Below are positions 54,295 to 62,828 of a DNA stretch of 64,000 bases, one piece after another. Position numbers and translations under genes: made by a program. The stretch is taken from contig NZ_JBBIAB010000004.1 in the NCBI RefSeq assembly GCF_039634785.1, forward strand, positions 62,001 through 126,000, in the 5' to 3' direction. Origin of the DNA: Tistrella mobilis (GTDB lineage Bacteria > Pseudomonadota > Alphaproteobacteria > Tistrellales > Tistrellaceae). The notes below the pieces were generated by a model. The model searched no databases and was not told the DNA's origin. It was given only the letters and a program-made list of their open reading frames with translations. The first letter of the stretch is position 1. The number at the start of each line of letters is the position of its first letter.

Positions 54295-55599
54295 ATGACG
54301 GCATCAGACGGAATTGCGACTCGACCGACGATTGCACAGGGGGCCGGGCTCGCGCTTGCGCTGCTCGGCCTGATCAATCTTTTCAACTATATGGACCGGG
54401 TTCTGTTCTCGGTCCTGCTGGAGCCGATCAAGGCCGAGCTGGGCTTCAGCGACGCGCGGATGGGCCTGCTCGGCGGCTTCGCCTTTGCACTGTTCTATGC
54501 CGTGTTCGGCCTCGCCATGGGCCGGCTCGCCGACCGGACCAACCGGGTGCGGGTGATCGCGGTATCGCTCGCCCTCTGGAGCCTCGCCACCGCCGCCTGC
54601 GGCCTGGCCCGCAACTTCATCGGCCTTTTCGCCGCCCGCATGACGGTGGGCGTGGGAGAGGCCGGCTGTGTGCCCTCGGCCCATTCGCTGATCGGCGACC
54701 TGTTTCCGCCCGAACGCCGCGCCTGGGCGGTCTCCGTCTTCACCGGCATCGGCTCGCTCGGCAGCATGATCGGCCTGGTGGTCGCGGCCGCGCTGGTCGC
54801 GGAACATGGCTGGCGGATGGTCTTCTTCTATTTCGGCCTGCCGGGCCTGGCCCTCGCCCTGATCATTCCGCTGGTTCTGCGCGAACCGCCCCGCGGCCGC
54901 TTCGACCAGGGCGGCAGCGCCCGCCCCCCCGCGCTCCGACCCCCCGCGCTCCGGCAGGCGCTGGTCGAGCTGCTGGGCTCGGCCGCGGTGGTCCACCTGC
55001 TGATCGCGATCCCCTTCTTCTACGTTACCGTCGGCCTCGCCACCTGGATCCCGGCCTTTTTCCAGCGTGTCCACGGCGTCGGCATCGCCGAATTCGGCCG
55101 GAGCGGCGGGCTGGCCCTCGGGCTCGGCGTGCTGATCGGTACCTTTGCCGGCGGCTGGCTCGCCAACCGGCTGATCCGCCGGGCGCGATCGTGGGAATTC
55201 CGTCTGCCGGCACTGGCGGGTCTGGTCTCGGCCCCGCTTTTCGCCGCCACCTTCCTGGTGGGCGATACCGGCCTCGCCTATGGCCTGCTCTTCCTGGCCT
55301 TCCTGGTCTCGGGCCTCGGCATGGGGCCGTCGATGTCCTGCATGCAGGTCGTGGCCGGGCCCCATATCCGGGCCACCGCCATCGCCTTCATGGTCTTCGC
55401 CACCTCGATCATCAGCTATGGCGGCGCGCCGGCCCTGGTCGGGCTGATCAGCGATCTGGCGCTCGCCCACGGCCTCGCCACCGATGCCGGCGCCTCGCTG
55501 CGCCTGGCGCTGATCGTCACCCTGCTGCCGCCCCTGATCAGCGGCCTGTTCTTCCAGGCCGCGCTCAACCGCCGCCGCCGCATCGATCCGGAGCTTTGA
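54295..55599 (+). CDS. MFS transporter, spinster/ACS-like
   Basis: A 434-residue permease with 12 predicted helices. Seen: NYMDRVLFSVLLEPI in helix 1, the loop 2-3 motif GRLADRTNRVRVI, and VGVGEAGCVPSAHSLI typical of the spinster/organic-acid group. The ribosome site AGGGAG precedes the ATG at 54295. It is followed by the M24 gene after five bases, so the two form a unit. The likely role is uptake or export of the substrate or product of the M24 protein. Confidence 0.88.
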   Translation: MTASDGIATRPTIAQGAGLALALLGLINLFNYMDRVLFSVLLEPIKAELGFSDARMGLLGGFAFALFYAVFGLAMGRLADRTNRVRVIAVSLALWSLATAACGLARNFIGLFAARMTVGVGEAGCVPSAHSLIGDLFPPERRAWAVSVFTGIGSLGSMIGLVVAAALVAEHGWRMVFFYFGLPGLALALIIPLVLREPPRGRFDQGGSARPPALRPPALRQALVELLGSAAVVHLLIAIPFFYVTVGLATWIPAFFQRVHGVGIAEFGRSGGLALGLGVLIGTFAGGWLANRLIRRARSWEFRLPALAGLVSAPLFAATFLVGDTGLAYGLLFLAFLVSGLGMGPSMSCMQVVAGPHIRATAIAFMVFATSIISYGGAPALVGLISDLALAHGLATDAGASLRLALIVTLLPPLISGLFFQAALNRRRRIDPEL

Positions 55600-55604
55600 G
55601 CCTC

Positions 55605-56786
55605 ATGACCGCCGACGCCCGCCCCGCCCCCATCACCGGCGCCCCGCCGCTCTCCGAGATCACCGGCCGTGTCGACCGCCTGCGCACCGCCATGGAGCTT
55701 GCCGGCATCGATGCCCTGGTCCTCACCAACCCCGACAGCGTCTATTACCTCACCCATTTTGCAAACTTCGTCCACGAACGCCCTTTCATCCTTGTGGTGA
55801 CGGGCCAGGGCCCGCTGCGCTTGATCGTGCCGGCGCTCGAAATCCCCCATGTCCGCATCCGCAGCCTGGGTGCGATCGACTGTATCGCCTATCGCGAATT
55901 CCCCGCCCCTGCCGGCCAGGGCTGGGATGATCGCCTGACCGGGCTGCTCGCCCCCGGCCTCAAGGTCGCGGTCGAACCCGACTGCCCGCTCTTCGTCGCC
56001 GGGCGGCTGGCGGCCGCCGGCCATGATCCGGTACCGGCCGCCCTGGTCGAGGATCTGCGGATGGTGAAATCCCCCTGGGAGATCGGCCGGCTGCGCCATG
56101 CCGCCGATCTGGTCTCCGACGCCCATGCCGCCCTGCTCGCCATGGCGCAGCCGGGGCTGAAGGTGATCGAGATCCACGGCGCGCTGTCCCGCCGGATGAC
56201 CGGCGCAGCCCTTGCCGCCAATCCGCATCTAAACCTGCTTGCCTGCAATTTTGCCGCGGTGGCCCAGCCGCCCGAGGTCTCGCACGATCCGCACAACTTC
56301 ACCGACCTGTTCATGGCCCTGGGCCGGGGCGGCCCGCATGTCAGCGTCATCGCCTGCCGGGCCGACGGCTATGCGGCGGAGCTTGAGCGGACCTTCTTCC
56401 TGGGGGAGGTACCGGCCGCCGCCAGGCCCGCTTTCGGCGCGATGGCAGAGGCCCGGGCGCTGGCCTTCGACCTGTTGAAGCCCGGGGCGTCGATGGCCGC
56501 GATCGACGAGGCGGTCAATGCATCGCTGATCCGCGCCGGCCATGGCGATCACCTGCTGCACCGCACCGGCCATGCCTTCGGCGTCACCGGCCACGAGGCG
56601 CCCTTTCTGGCCGAAGGCTATCACCGGATCGTCGAGGCCGGCCAGGTGTTCAGCATCGAGCCGGGCATCTATATCGAGGGTCTGGGCGGCTTCCGCCATT
56701 CCGACACCGTGCTGGTGACCGAAACCGGCTGCCTGTCGCTGACCAGCGCCCCGGACCGGCTGGAAGATCTGGTGGTCCCGGTGTAA
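55605..56786 (+). CDS. M24 (pita-bread) family protein, metal-ligand-poor, creatinase/DoeA-like
   Basis: A 393-residue protein with a creatinase-type N-terminal domain (residues 1 to about 160) and a pita-bread catalytic domain. The usual metal-binding DxG...SDxTRTF pattern is changed: the first Asp is missing and the second is Glu (E259 in AELERTFF). The H of HRTGHAFG and E352 of SIEPG remain, but the last Glu of RxED is Ser (S366 in FRHSD). Creatinase, which needs no metal, shows the same LERT and GGYREHD type of pattern. An amidino- or ectoine-hydrolase-like role is possible; a metal-dependent prolidase role is unlikely. Confidence 0.78.
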   Translation: MTADARPAPITGAPPLSEITGRVDRLRTAMELAGIDALVLTNPDSVYYLTHFANFVHERPFILVVTGQGPLRLIVPALEIPHVRIRSLGAIDCIAYREFPAPAGQGWDDRLTGLLAPGLKVAVEPDCPLFVAGRLAAAGHDPVPAALVEDLRMVKSPWEIGRLRHAADLVSDAHAALLAMAQPGLKVIEIHGALSRRMTGAALAANPHLNLLACNFAAVAQPPEVSHDPHNFTDLFMALGRGGPHVSVIACRADGYAAELERTFFLGEVPAAARPAFGAMAEARALAFDLLKPGASMAAIDEAVNASLIRAGHGDHLLHRTGHAFGVTGHEAPFLAEGYHRIVEAGQVFSIEPGIYIEGLGGFRHSDTVLVTETGCLSLTSAPDRLEDLVVPV

Positions 56787-56883
56787 GCCGCCCGCCGCAT
56801 CGTTTCCATCTGCGCGACGGAGCGTTGCAATTCTACGGTCTTCGGAAACAGTCTCCGACACCCTATCTTGGATCGGGAAGACA

Positions 56884-56905
56884 GGGCGGCGCCGGTGCGC
56901 CGCCC
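56884..56905 (+). other. GC hairpin in the pirin leader
   Basis: GGGCGGCGC and GCGCCGCCC form a perfect 9-bp stem with a CGGT loop (56884-56905), 25 bases before the pirin start. No T-tract follows. It could end the upstream unit by Rho-linked action or affect translation of the pirin gene. Confidence 0.45.
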
Positions 56906-56930
56906 GCAGCCATTCGAAAGGGTGTGCCCG

Positions 56931-57827
56931 ATGACCGCCACCACCACCCTCACCTCCTCGCCCCGGCCCGCGGATGCCACGACCGGTCGCCACGTCACGC
57001 AGGTGGTGGTCGGCCGTGCCGTCTCCGATGGTGACGGGGTCAAGCTCAAGCGGGTGATCGGTCAGCCGTCGCTCGACATGCTCGACCCGTTCCTGATGCT
57101 CGACGAGTTCGGCTCCGACGATCCGGGCGCCTATATCGGCGGTTTTCCCGCCCATCCGCATCGCGGCTTCGAGACCGTGACCTATATGCTCGCCGGCCGC
57201 ATGCGCCATGCCGACAATGCCGGGCACAAGGGCGTGCTGGTGCCGGGCGGCGTGCAGTGGATGTCCGCCGGTCGCGGCATCATCCATGAAGAGATGCCCG
57301 AGCAGACCGAAGGCCTGATGCGCGGCTTTCAGCTGTGGGTGAACCTGCCCGCGGCGGAAAAAATGGCGCGCCCCGCCTATCGCGAATTCGGGCCCGAGAG
57401 CATCCCCGCCGCCGCCCTGCCCGGCGATGCCGGCACGGTCAAGGTGATCGCGGGCGAGGTGTTCGGCACCACCGGCCCGGTGGCCGGCGTCGCCAGCGAC
57501 CCGCTCTATGTCGATATCGAGCTGGTGCCGGGCGGCGAGGTGGAACTGCCGGTCCCTGCCGGCCACACCGCCTTCCTCTACGTCTACGACGGCGCGCTGA
57601 TCGCCGGCACGGGAGAAGCGGCGCGGCCACTCGGGACCGCACGCCTGGCGGTTCTGGGCGGGGATGGCGGGCTCGGCCTCGCCAACGCCTCGGACCAGCC
57701 CGCCCGGGCGATCCTGGTCGCCGGTCGGCCGATCGGCGAGCCGGTCGCCCGCTACGGCCCCTTCGTCATGAACACCGAAGCCGAGATCATCCAGGCGATC
57801 GACGACTACCGTCGCGGCCGCTTCTGA
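56931..57827 (+). CDS. Pirin-family protein
   Basis: A 298-residue bicupin. Seen: the N-terminal RxxGxxLDPFLMLDEFG block, the metal-binding HPHRGFETVTYMLAG (about residues 75-89), HADNAGHKGVLVPGGVQWM and the C-terminal cupin. Pirins bind iron; some are quercetin dioxygenases and some are regulators or redox sensors. Function here is unassigned. The ATG at 56931 is preceded by a weak AAAGGG. It ends four bases before the convergent deiminase gene. Confidence 0.87.
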   Translation: MTATTTLTSSPRPADATTGRHVTQVVVGRAVSDGDGVKLKRVIGQPSLDMLDPFLMLDEFGSDDPGAYIGGFPAHPHRGFETVTYMLAGRMRHADNAGHKGVLVPGGVQWMSAGRGIIHEEMPEQTEGLMRGFQLWVNLPAAEKMARPAYREFGPESIPAAALPGDAGTVKVIAGEVFGTTGPVAGVASDPLYVDIELVPGGEVELPVPAGHTAFLYVYDGALIAGTGEAARPLGTARLAVLGGDGGLGLANASDQPARAILVAGRPIGEPVARYGPFVMNTEAEIIQAIDDYRRGRF

Positions 57828-57831
57828 TCGG

Positions 57832-58962
57832 TTACGACCGGCGCCCCCGGCGCGCCGGCACCTGCTGGGTGATGCAATGAATATTGCCGCCGCCCAGCAG
57901 GATTTCGCGCCCGGGCACGCCCAGGATCTCCCATCCCGGACAGGCGGCGGCGATCGCATCGGCCGCCGCCTGATCGCGTGCGGGATCCAGCAGCGGCATC
58001 ACGATCCGCCGCCGGCCCGATGCCGCCCCGTGGGCCATCAGGAAATTGACGTAAGACCCGGCCAGGCGATCGCCGGCCCGGCGCGGCTGGCTGCCGGGCA
58101 CGACATCCACCCCCGCCGCTTCTTCTGCGATCAGGACAAGGGGGCCCGGCTGATGCACCCGGTGCACGGTCAGTCGCTGGCCGCGTGCATCGCGTGCTTC
58201 GGCCAGCAGCGCCTCGGCCTCGGCCGAGCGTTCCCATTGCGGATCACCGCGATCATCGGTCCAAGTCAGGCACACCACGCCCGGCGCCACCACATGGATC
58301 AGGTTGTCGACATGGCCGGTGGTTTCGTCCAGGAACACCCCGCGCGGCAGCCAGATCACCTGCTCGGCGCCCAGCGCCTGGCCCAGCGCCGCCTCGACCG
58401 CCGCCCGCCCGTCGGGGCCGTTGCGGCCGGGGGAGAGCAGGCATTCGGCGGTGGTGAACACGGTGCCCTCGCCATCGCTGTGGATGGCGCCGCCCTCCAG
58501 CACCACCGGCGCCCGCCAGCTGCCATCGGCATCGATCTCCGACACCTTGGCCGCCACCAGATCGTCCTGGTCCCAGGGGAAATACAGCCCGTCATGGAGG
58601 CCGCCCCAGGCGTTGAACCGCCAGTCGATGCCAAGCCGCCCGCCGGCACCATCGATCACGAAACTGGGGCCGACATCGCGCATCCAGGCGTCGTTGGTGC
58701 TCATCTCCACCAGCCGGACATGGCTCGGCAGCCGGGATCGGGCGTTCGACCACTGCCGGGCCGAGACCACCACCGTCACCGGCACCGCCCCGGCGATCGC
58801 CGTTGCGACCGCGGTGAAGGCCGCCTGGGCCGGCTTGGCGCCCAGCCGCCAGTTGTCCGGCCGCTCCGGCCAGATCATCCAGCAGCCATCCTGCGGCGCG
58901 AATTCGCCGGGCATGCGGAAACCGCGCGCCGCCGGCGTCGGACTTGCCTGGTCGCCGGTCAT
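57832..58962 (-). CDS. Agmatine deiminase family protein (peptidyl-arginine-deiminase fold)
   Basis: A 376-residue guanidino-modifying enzyme. Landmarks are MIWPERPDNWR (about residue 28), DVGPSFVIDG, the catalytic His region TTGHVDNLIHVV (about 215), and the C-terminal GGGNIHCITQQ with the nucleophilic Cys. Agmatine deiminase makes N-carbamoylputrescine. A partner N-carbamoylputrescine amidase is not seen nearby. The polyamine importer at 3.5-7.6 kb would be a natural partner but lies far away. Confidence 0.87.
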   Translation of the reverse strand: MTGDQASPTPAARGFRMPGEFAPQDGCWMIWPERPDNWRLGAKPAQAAFTAVATAIAGAVPVTVVVSARQWSNARSRLPSHVRLVEMSTNDAWMRDVGPSFVIDGAGGRLGIDWRFNAWGGLHDGLYFPWDQDDLVAAKVSEIDADGSWRAPVVLEGGAIHSDGEGTVFTTAECLLSPGRNGPDGRAAVEAALGQALGAEQVIWLPRGVFLDETTGHVDNLIHVVAPGVVCLTWTDDRGDPQWERSAEAEALLAEARDARGQRLTVHRVHQPGPLVLIAEEAAGVDVVPGSQPRRAGDRLAGSYVNFLMAHGAASGRRRIVMPLLDPARDQAAADAIAAACPGWEILGVPGREILLGGGNIHCITQQVPARRGRRS

Positions 58963-59024
58963 GGCGTCCCCCTTCCGCTTCTGGTCCCCTCGGTCAATCT
59001 GGCCCCCTCGGTCAAAGGGCCCGG

Positions 59025-60119
59025 TCAGTCGAAGACCGGCCCCGCCTCCCGTGCCGCCACCGCATCGGCGATGCCGGTCAGCCCCGCAAAGGCCAGATCG
59101 TCTCCGGCCGGCGCCAGTTCCAGCGGCACATTCGCGAGATAGGCCGAAAACCTGCCCTTGGCCCTGAACCGCACCGCCGCCCGCCGCCGGTCGAACAGCC
59201 CGCCCAGCCGATGCAGCAGATCGCCCGAAAGCACCACGCCCCCGCGCGCGCCAGTCGCGATCGCCAGATCGCCGGCCACCGCGCCCGCCCAGCCCGAGAA
59301 CAGTTCGAACGCCTCCCGTGCCCCGGCATCGCCGGCAAGGGCCGCCTCCGTCACCGCCTCAGCTTCACCGCGGACAGGGGCCAGGCCGCGCACCGCGGCC
59401 ACCGCCGCGGCCAGCCGCGGCAGGCCATGGCCGGAAACGAGATCCTCGGCCGAGACGTGATCATTCACCCCGGCCGTGCCGGGCAGCGGCCGCGCCGCCT
59501 CGATCACCGCCCATTCGGCGGCAGTTTCCGCCGCCAGCGTCACATGCCCGCCTTCGGCCGGCACCACCTGCGGCAGCCCGCCACGCCCGGGCAGGATCAG
59601 CGCGGTGCCGAAGCCGGTGCCCAGCCCGATCAGCAGCCGCGGTGCCTCGTCGTCGGGCGTGCCCGGCGCCACCATCTCGCGCGTGCCGCCCGCCCCCAGT
59701 GCCAGCCCCATCGCCTGGGCCGCCAGATCATTGACCATCGCAATGCCGCGCAGGCCCAGCGCCCGTGCAATGGCGGCGGAGGAGATCGCCAGCGCCGGAT
59801 GATTGGTCAGCCGCGCCTGTCCCGCCCCATGATCGATCGGGCCCGCCACGGCGATGGCCAGCGCCGCCGGCACCCGGCCGGCCGCCTTCAGCCAGACCCG
59901 GCGCAGCAGATCGGGCAGATCCCCGATCTCGTGGGTGGCGAAGCGGCCGAGCAGGACGGTCCGGCCGCGGCCGTCACGCCGGGCGATGCGCAGATTGGTA
60001 CCGCCCAGATCCGCGATCAGCAGATCGGGCTGCGGCCGTGGTGTCGCTGGCCGCTCCGTCTTCGAACCGCCCCGCTGCGGGCGCCCCGGCTGCGAGGGGC
60101 TGCCGTCGGGAAAGCGCAT
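59025..60119 (-). CDS. glk: Glucokinase (Glk family)
   Basis: A 364-residue bacterial glucokinase of the hexokinase fold. Seen: the phosphate motif LIADLGGTNLRIARR (about residue 30), a glucose-site segment INDLAAQAMG-like (MVNDLAAQAMG), LIGLGTGFGTALI and VLSGDLLHRLGG. It phosphorylates glucose to glucose-6-phosphate. The N-terminus has about 30 extra Ser/Pro/Arg residues before the fold; an internal start is possible. It is divergent from the RTX gene, with a palindrome between. Confidence 0.88.
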   Translation of the reverse strand: MRFPDGSPSQPGRPQRGGSKTERPATPRPQPDLLIADLGGTNLRIARRDGRGRTVLLGRFATHEIGDLPDLLRRVWLKAAGRVPAALAIAVAGPIDHGAGQARLTNHPALAISSAAIARALGLRGIAMVNDLAAQAMGLALGAGGTREMVAPGTPDDEAPRLLIGLGTGFGTALILPGRGGLPQVVPAEGGHVTLAAETAAEWAVIEAARPLPGTAGVNDHVSAEDLVSGHGLPRLAAAVAAVRGLAPVRGEAEAVTEAALAGDAGAREAFELFSGWAGAVAGDLAIATGARGGVVLSGDLLHRLGGLFDRRRAAVRFRAKGRFSAYLANVPLELAPAGDDLAFAGLTGIADAVAAREAGPVFD

Positions 60120-60212
60120 CGCATCAGATCCTTCTTGAAAGCGCCGCCACCCGGCCCTTCATACCCTGCCACCCCGGCACTGCCTAGCCCGGAAGGCCGT
60201 GGACCGGGTGAT

Positions 60213-60232
60213 TGACGTTTACGTAAACGTCA
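60213..60232. promoter_or_regulatory. Perfect 20-bp palindrome between glk and the RTX gene
   Basis: TGACGTTTACGTAAACGTCA is its own reverse complement. It is 94 bases from the glk start and 86 from the RTX start. A possible promoter (TTGACC at 60233-60238, 18 bases, TAACAT at 60257-60262) begins right at its edge. From memory the core resembles LiuR/MerR-type sites of branched-chain or fatty-acid control, but this is unverified; a LacI or TetR family protein could also bind. Confidence 0.7.
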
Positions 60233-60317
60233 TTGACCGCGCCGAGGCCCCGCCTCTAACATAACCTTTGGTTGATAAAAAGACGCCGGACCCCCTGGTC
60301 ACGGCTGAGGAGGGGAA

Positions 60318-62123
60318 ATGCCGATCTTCACCTATAAGGGCGAGGACGCCCGCGCCGATATCGAGACCGCCTTCGGTCTTGCCCGCAATGCCCAGTTCGC
60401 CGCCTTCAATGCCCTCGCCGGCGTCATCGGGGTGGTGGCCGAAGCCGGCGGTGGTGATCCCGACCTGCCCGCCGGCTGGCGCGCCGTCACCGCCGCCGAA
60501 CTCGGGCTTTCCGCCGATCGGGTCGATGCCTATGGCAACTTCATCGGCCAGACCTCCAGCAGCCCGCAGGCCCGCATCCTGGCCGAGACGGCGGCTGATG
60601 GCAGCATCACCCGGCTGGCGGTCGCCTTCGCCGGCACCAGCGATGCGGGGGATGTGGTCGACTATCTGGATCTGGTCGATGCCGCCTATGTCGATGAATT
60701 CGCCTATCTTCTGGAGGCCACCGCCGGTTTCGCGGGCGATATCGGCCTGACGGGCGCCGACGTGCTGGTCACCGGCTACAGCCTGGGTGGCGCGGCCGTG
60801 AACAATCTGGCCGAACGCCGCGGGGAACTGGCGGATGGCTTCTATGCCGATGCCGATTATTTCGGCTTCTCCTCGCCGACGATTTATGACGACCCGGATG
60901 TGGTGCTCAATTTCGGCGCCGAGAACGACGTGGTCTACCGCATCATCGGCACCTCCGACGGCTCGGTCGGCGAAGGCCTGCTCGAAGCGCTGATCAACGA
61001 GGATCAGAGCTTCGCAAGTTCGGCCGACAACATCGTGCTGTTCAACGATTTTTACGCCAACCCGCTGTCGCCCTACGGCCCCTTCGGCATCCTGAACATC
61101 GCGGGCGGCTGGAACGCCCATGTCACCGGCATCCTGTCGGAACCGGCGGTGAGCGTGATCGGCCGGTCGAGCTTCTATGATCAGATCACGACCGACAGCG
61201 TGGTGGTGATCTCGCAATTGAGCGACCTGCTCCGCGGCACCGTCTGGGTGGAGGATGCGCCGCGCGCCACCTCGGATCACCACGGCGCGCCCGCCTTCAT
61301 CCTGGGCACCGATCAGGCCGATCGCCTGCGGGACGGCCGGGGCGGCGACTTCCTCGACGGCTTCGGCGGCGATGATCTGGTGGCGCTGTCCACCGGCAAC
61401 GACACGGTCGCGGGCGGCGCCGGGACCGACCGGGTGGAGATCGCGGGCGACGCGTCGGACATCACCGCGCTGCGCCTCGGCGACGGCACCGTCTTCCTCT
61501 ATGACGAAACCGGCACGCTCGGGCTCAAAGAGTTGCGCTCGGTCGAGCGGGTGGATTTCGACGGCTGGTTCCAGTCCTTCGACCTGGGCGCGGACGGGCT
61601 CGACAACCGGTCGTGGTTCGGGGCGGATATCGCCTGGGCCGGCCATAGCGAGGGCAGCGGCACCGCCGACACCCTGGCGGGCACCGCCGGCACCGACCGG
61701 ATCTTCGGCCTGGCCGGCGACGACGTCCTGGCGGGGCTCGGCGGCCGGGACCTGCTCCATGGCGGGGCCGGCGGCGACCGGCTCGACGGCGGCGCGGGCG
61801 ATGACGCCCTGTTCGGTGCCGCGGGCGACGACGTGCTGATCGCCGGCACCGGCAATGACCGGCTGTCGGGCGGCACGGGCAGTGACCGTTTCGACTTCTC
61901 AGCCGGCATCGCGGGCGTCAACCGGATCACCGATTTCAACGCCCATGCCGACGATCACGATCTGATCGTGCTCGACGCCGATCTCTTCGCCTCGGCCGAG
62001 GCCGCCCGCGCGGCCTTCATCCGCCTCGGCGGTGATGCCGTCCTCGTCACCGCCGCCGGCAGCATCATCCTTGACGGCGTGCAGCCGGGCGGGCTGACCG
62101 CGGCGGACTTCCTGCTGGCATAA
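60318..62123 (+). CDS. RTX-type lipase-like exoprotein
   Basis: A 601-residue protein with an N-terminal alpha/beta-hydrolase region and a C-terminal calcium-binding repeat region. The nucleophile elbow VTGYSLGGAAV has Ser155 (GxSxG). RTX nonapeptides (GGxGxDxLx type) are seen at about residues 340-375 and 460-530 (GLAGDDVLAGLGGRD, GGAGGDRLDGGAG). There is no N-terminal signal, and the C-terminal region ends in AADFLLA, as in type I-secreted lipases of family I.3. No ABC exporter is nearby. The ribosome site GAGGAGGGG is very strong. Confidence 0.87.
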   Translation: MPIFTYKGEDARADIETAFGLARNAQFAAFNALAGVIGVVAEAGGGDPDLPAGWRAVTAAELGLSADRVDAYGNFIGQTSSSPQARILAETAADGSITRLAVAFAGTSDAGDVVDYLDLVDAAYVDEFAYLLEATAGFAGDIGLTGADVLVTGYSLGGAAVNNLAERRGELADGFYADADYFGFSSPTIYDDPDVVLNFGAENDVVYRIIGTSDGSVGEGLLEALINEDQSFASSADNIVLFNDFYANPLSPYGPFGILNIAGGWNAHVTGILSEPAVSVIGRSSFYDQITTDSVVVISQLSDLLRGTVWVEDAPRATSDHHGAPAFILGTDQADRLRDGRGGDFLDGFGGDDLVALSTGNDTVAGGAGTDRVEIAGDASDITALRLGDGTVFLYDETGTLGLKELRSVERVDFDGWFQSFDLGADGLDNRSWFGADIAWAGHSEGSGTADTLAGTAGTDRIFGLAGDDVLAGLGGRDLLHGGAGGDRLDGGAGDDALFGAAGDDVLIAGTGNDRLSGGTGSDRFDFSAGIAGVNRITDFNAHADDHDLIVLDADLFASAEAARAAFIRLGGDAVLVTAAGSIILDGVQPGGLTAADFLLA

Positions 62124-62127
62124 GGGG

Positions 62128-62502
62128 TTATCCCCGGCTGCGGAACAGCCGCAACAGGGCGAAGACCGCGGCCGGGGCCGCAGCGCCGGCATTGTAGAGC
62201 GCGAAGGCGAAGATCGAGAGCACCAGCCCCGCCAGCGCCAGTTTCTGGCCCAGCGGATGGGCGATGATCAGGGCTGCGATCGACACCACAAGGGCGGCGC
62301 CGCCGATCACGCCCATGTTGAAGGCTTCCAGCAGCAGCTGCCGGGGGCCGCACCACAGCGGGCGCGCCTCGGCGGCGCAGGCCCACGTCAATGCCTCGGG
62401 CTGGACCACTTCCACCCTCAACCACAGGGCCAGAAGGATGGTTGCGGCGATCCCAAGACCAGCGAGGGGCAGAAACAGGGCGGAGGGATGTTCGCGGGAC
62501 AT
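62128..62502 (-). CDS. Small membrane protein of unknown function
   Basis: A 124-residue protein with three predicted helices: ALFLPLAGLGIAATILLALW, MGVIGGAALVVSIAALIIA and LALAGLVLSIFAFALYNAG. Between the first two lies a periplasmic loop with two Cys (WACAAEARPLWC). I do not recognise the family with certainty. The start at 62502 is chosen; an ATG at 62514 would add four residues. It ends five bases from the convergent RTX gene. Nothing around it gives a function. Confidence 0.65.
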   Translation of the reverse strand: MSREHPSALFLPLAGLGIAATILLALWLRVEVVQPEALTWACAAEARPLWCGPRQLLLEAFNMGVIGGAALVVSIAALIIAHPLGQKLALAGLVLSIFAFALYNAGAAAPAAVFALLRLFRSRG

Positions 62503-62533
62503 ATCTTGACACATGGCTATGCACGTTCCGCTG

Positions 62534-62563
62534 TTGTGTGGCCCGGGGCGGAGCATATATAAC
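62534..62563 (+). promoter_or_regulatory. Weak sigma-70-like promoter for the GH17 gene
   Basis: TTGTGT (62534-62539) and TATAAC (62558-62563) are separated by 18 bases in an AT-rich patch. This would start a transcript near 62570 with a leader of about 260 bases. The -35 match is poor, so this is only a candidate. Confidence 0.35.
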
Positions 62564-62569
62564 TCGTAA

Positions 62570-62701
62570 CCGACGCGGGGCTGCGTCGGAACTAAAAAAG
62601 AAACGAGGACAGGTCGGGCGTGGCGAAGCCCGGTTTCCTTTGAGGTAAAGCTGGAAGTGGAAGGAACGACGCAAGCCGTCTAAAAAGACGCATGTCGTTC
62701 C
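62570..62701 (+). other. Structured leader upstream of the second GH17 gene
   Basis: Two hairpins are visible: CCGACGC (62570-62576) with GCGTCGG (62583-62589), and GGAACGAC (62663-62670) with GTCGTTCC (62694-62701), the latter enclosing an inner GTCT-AAAA-AGAC stem. A/G-rich single-stranded segments lie between them, and 62702-62828 shows no gene. It may be a post-transcriptional control region; it matches no riboswitch I know. Confidence 0.5.
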
Positions 62702-62828
62702 GTCCGGTGATCGAAAGAGATCAGCGGGCGCAGCCTTCAAGTGCACTCAAAAGACAAATGGTTGGCTCGTGGCGCACTCCATTCCGGGGCGCGCCGTTTT
62801 TCCGTGGCATCACTTGGGACGCAAGATC

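Noticed and set aside
53250-55604. Open frame upstream of and continuous with the M24 gene
   Set aside because: It runs antisense to the AraC gene and in the wrong frame over the MFS gene; only 55605-56786 is supported.
61690-61900. Repetitive DNA in the RTX gene
   Set aside because: This is the coding sequence of RTX nonapeptide repeats.
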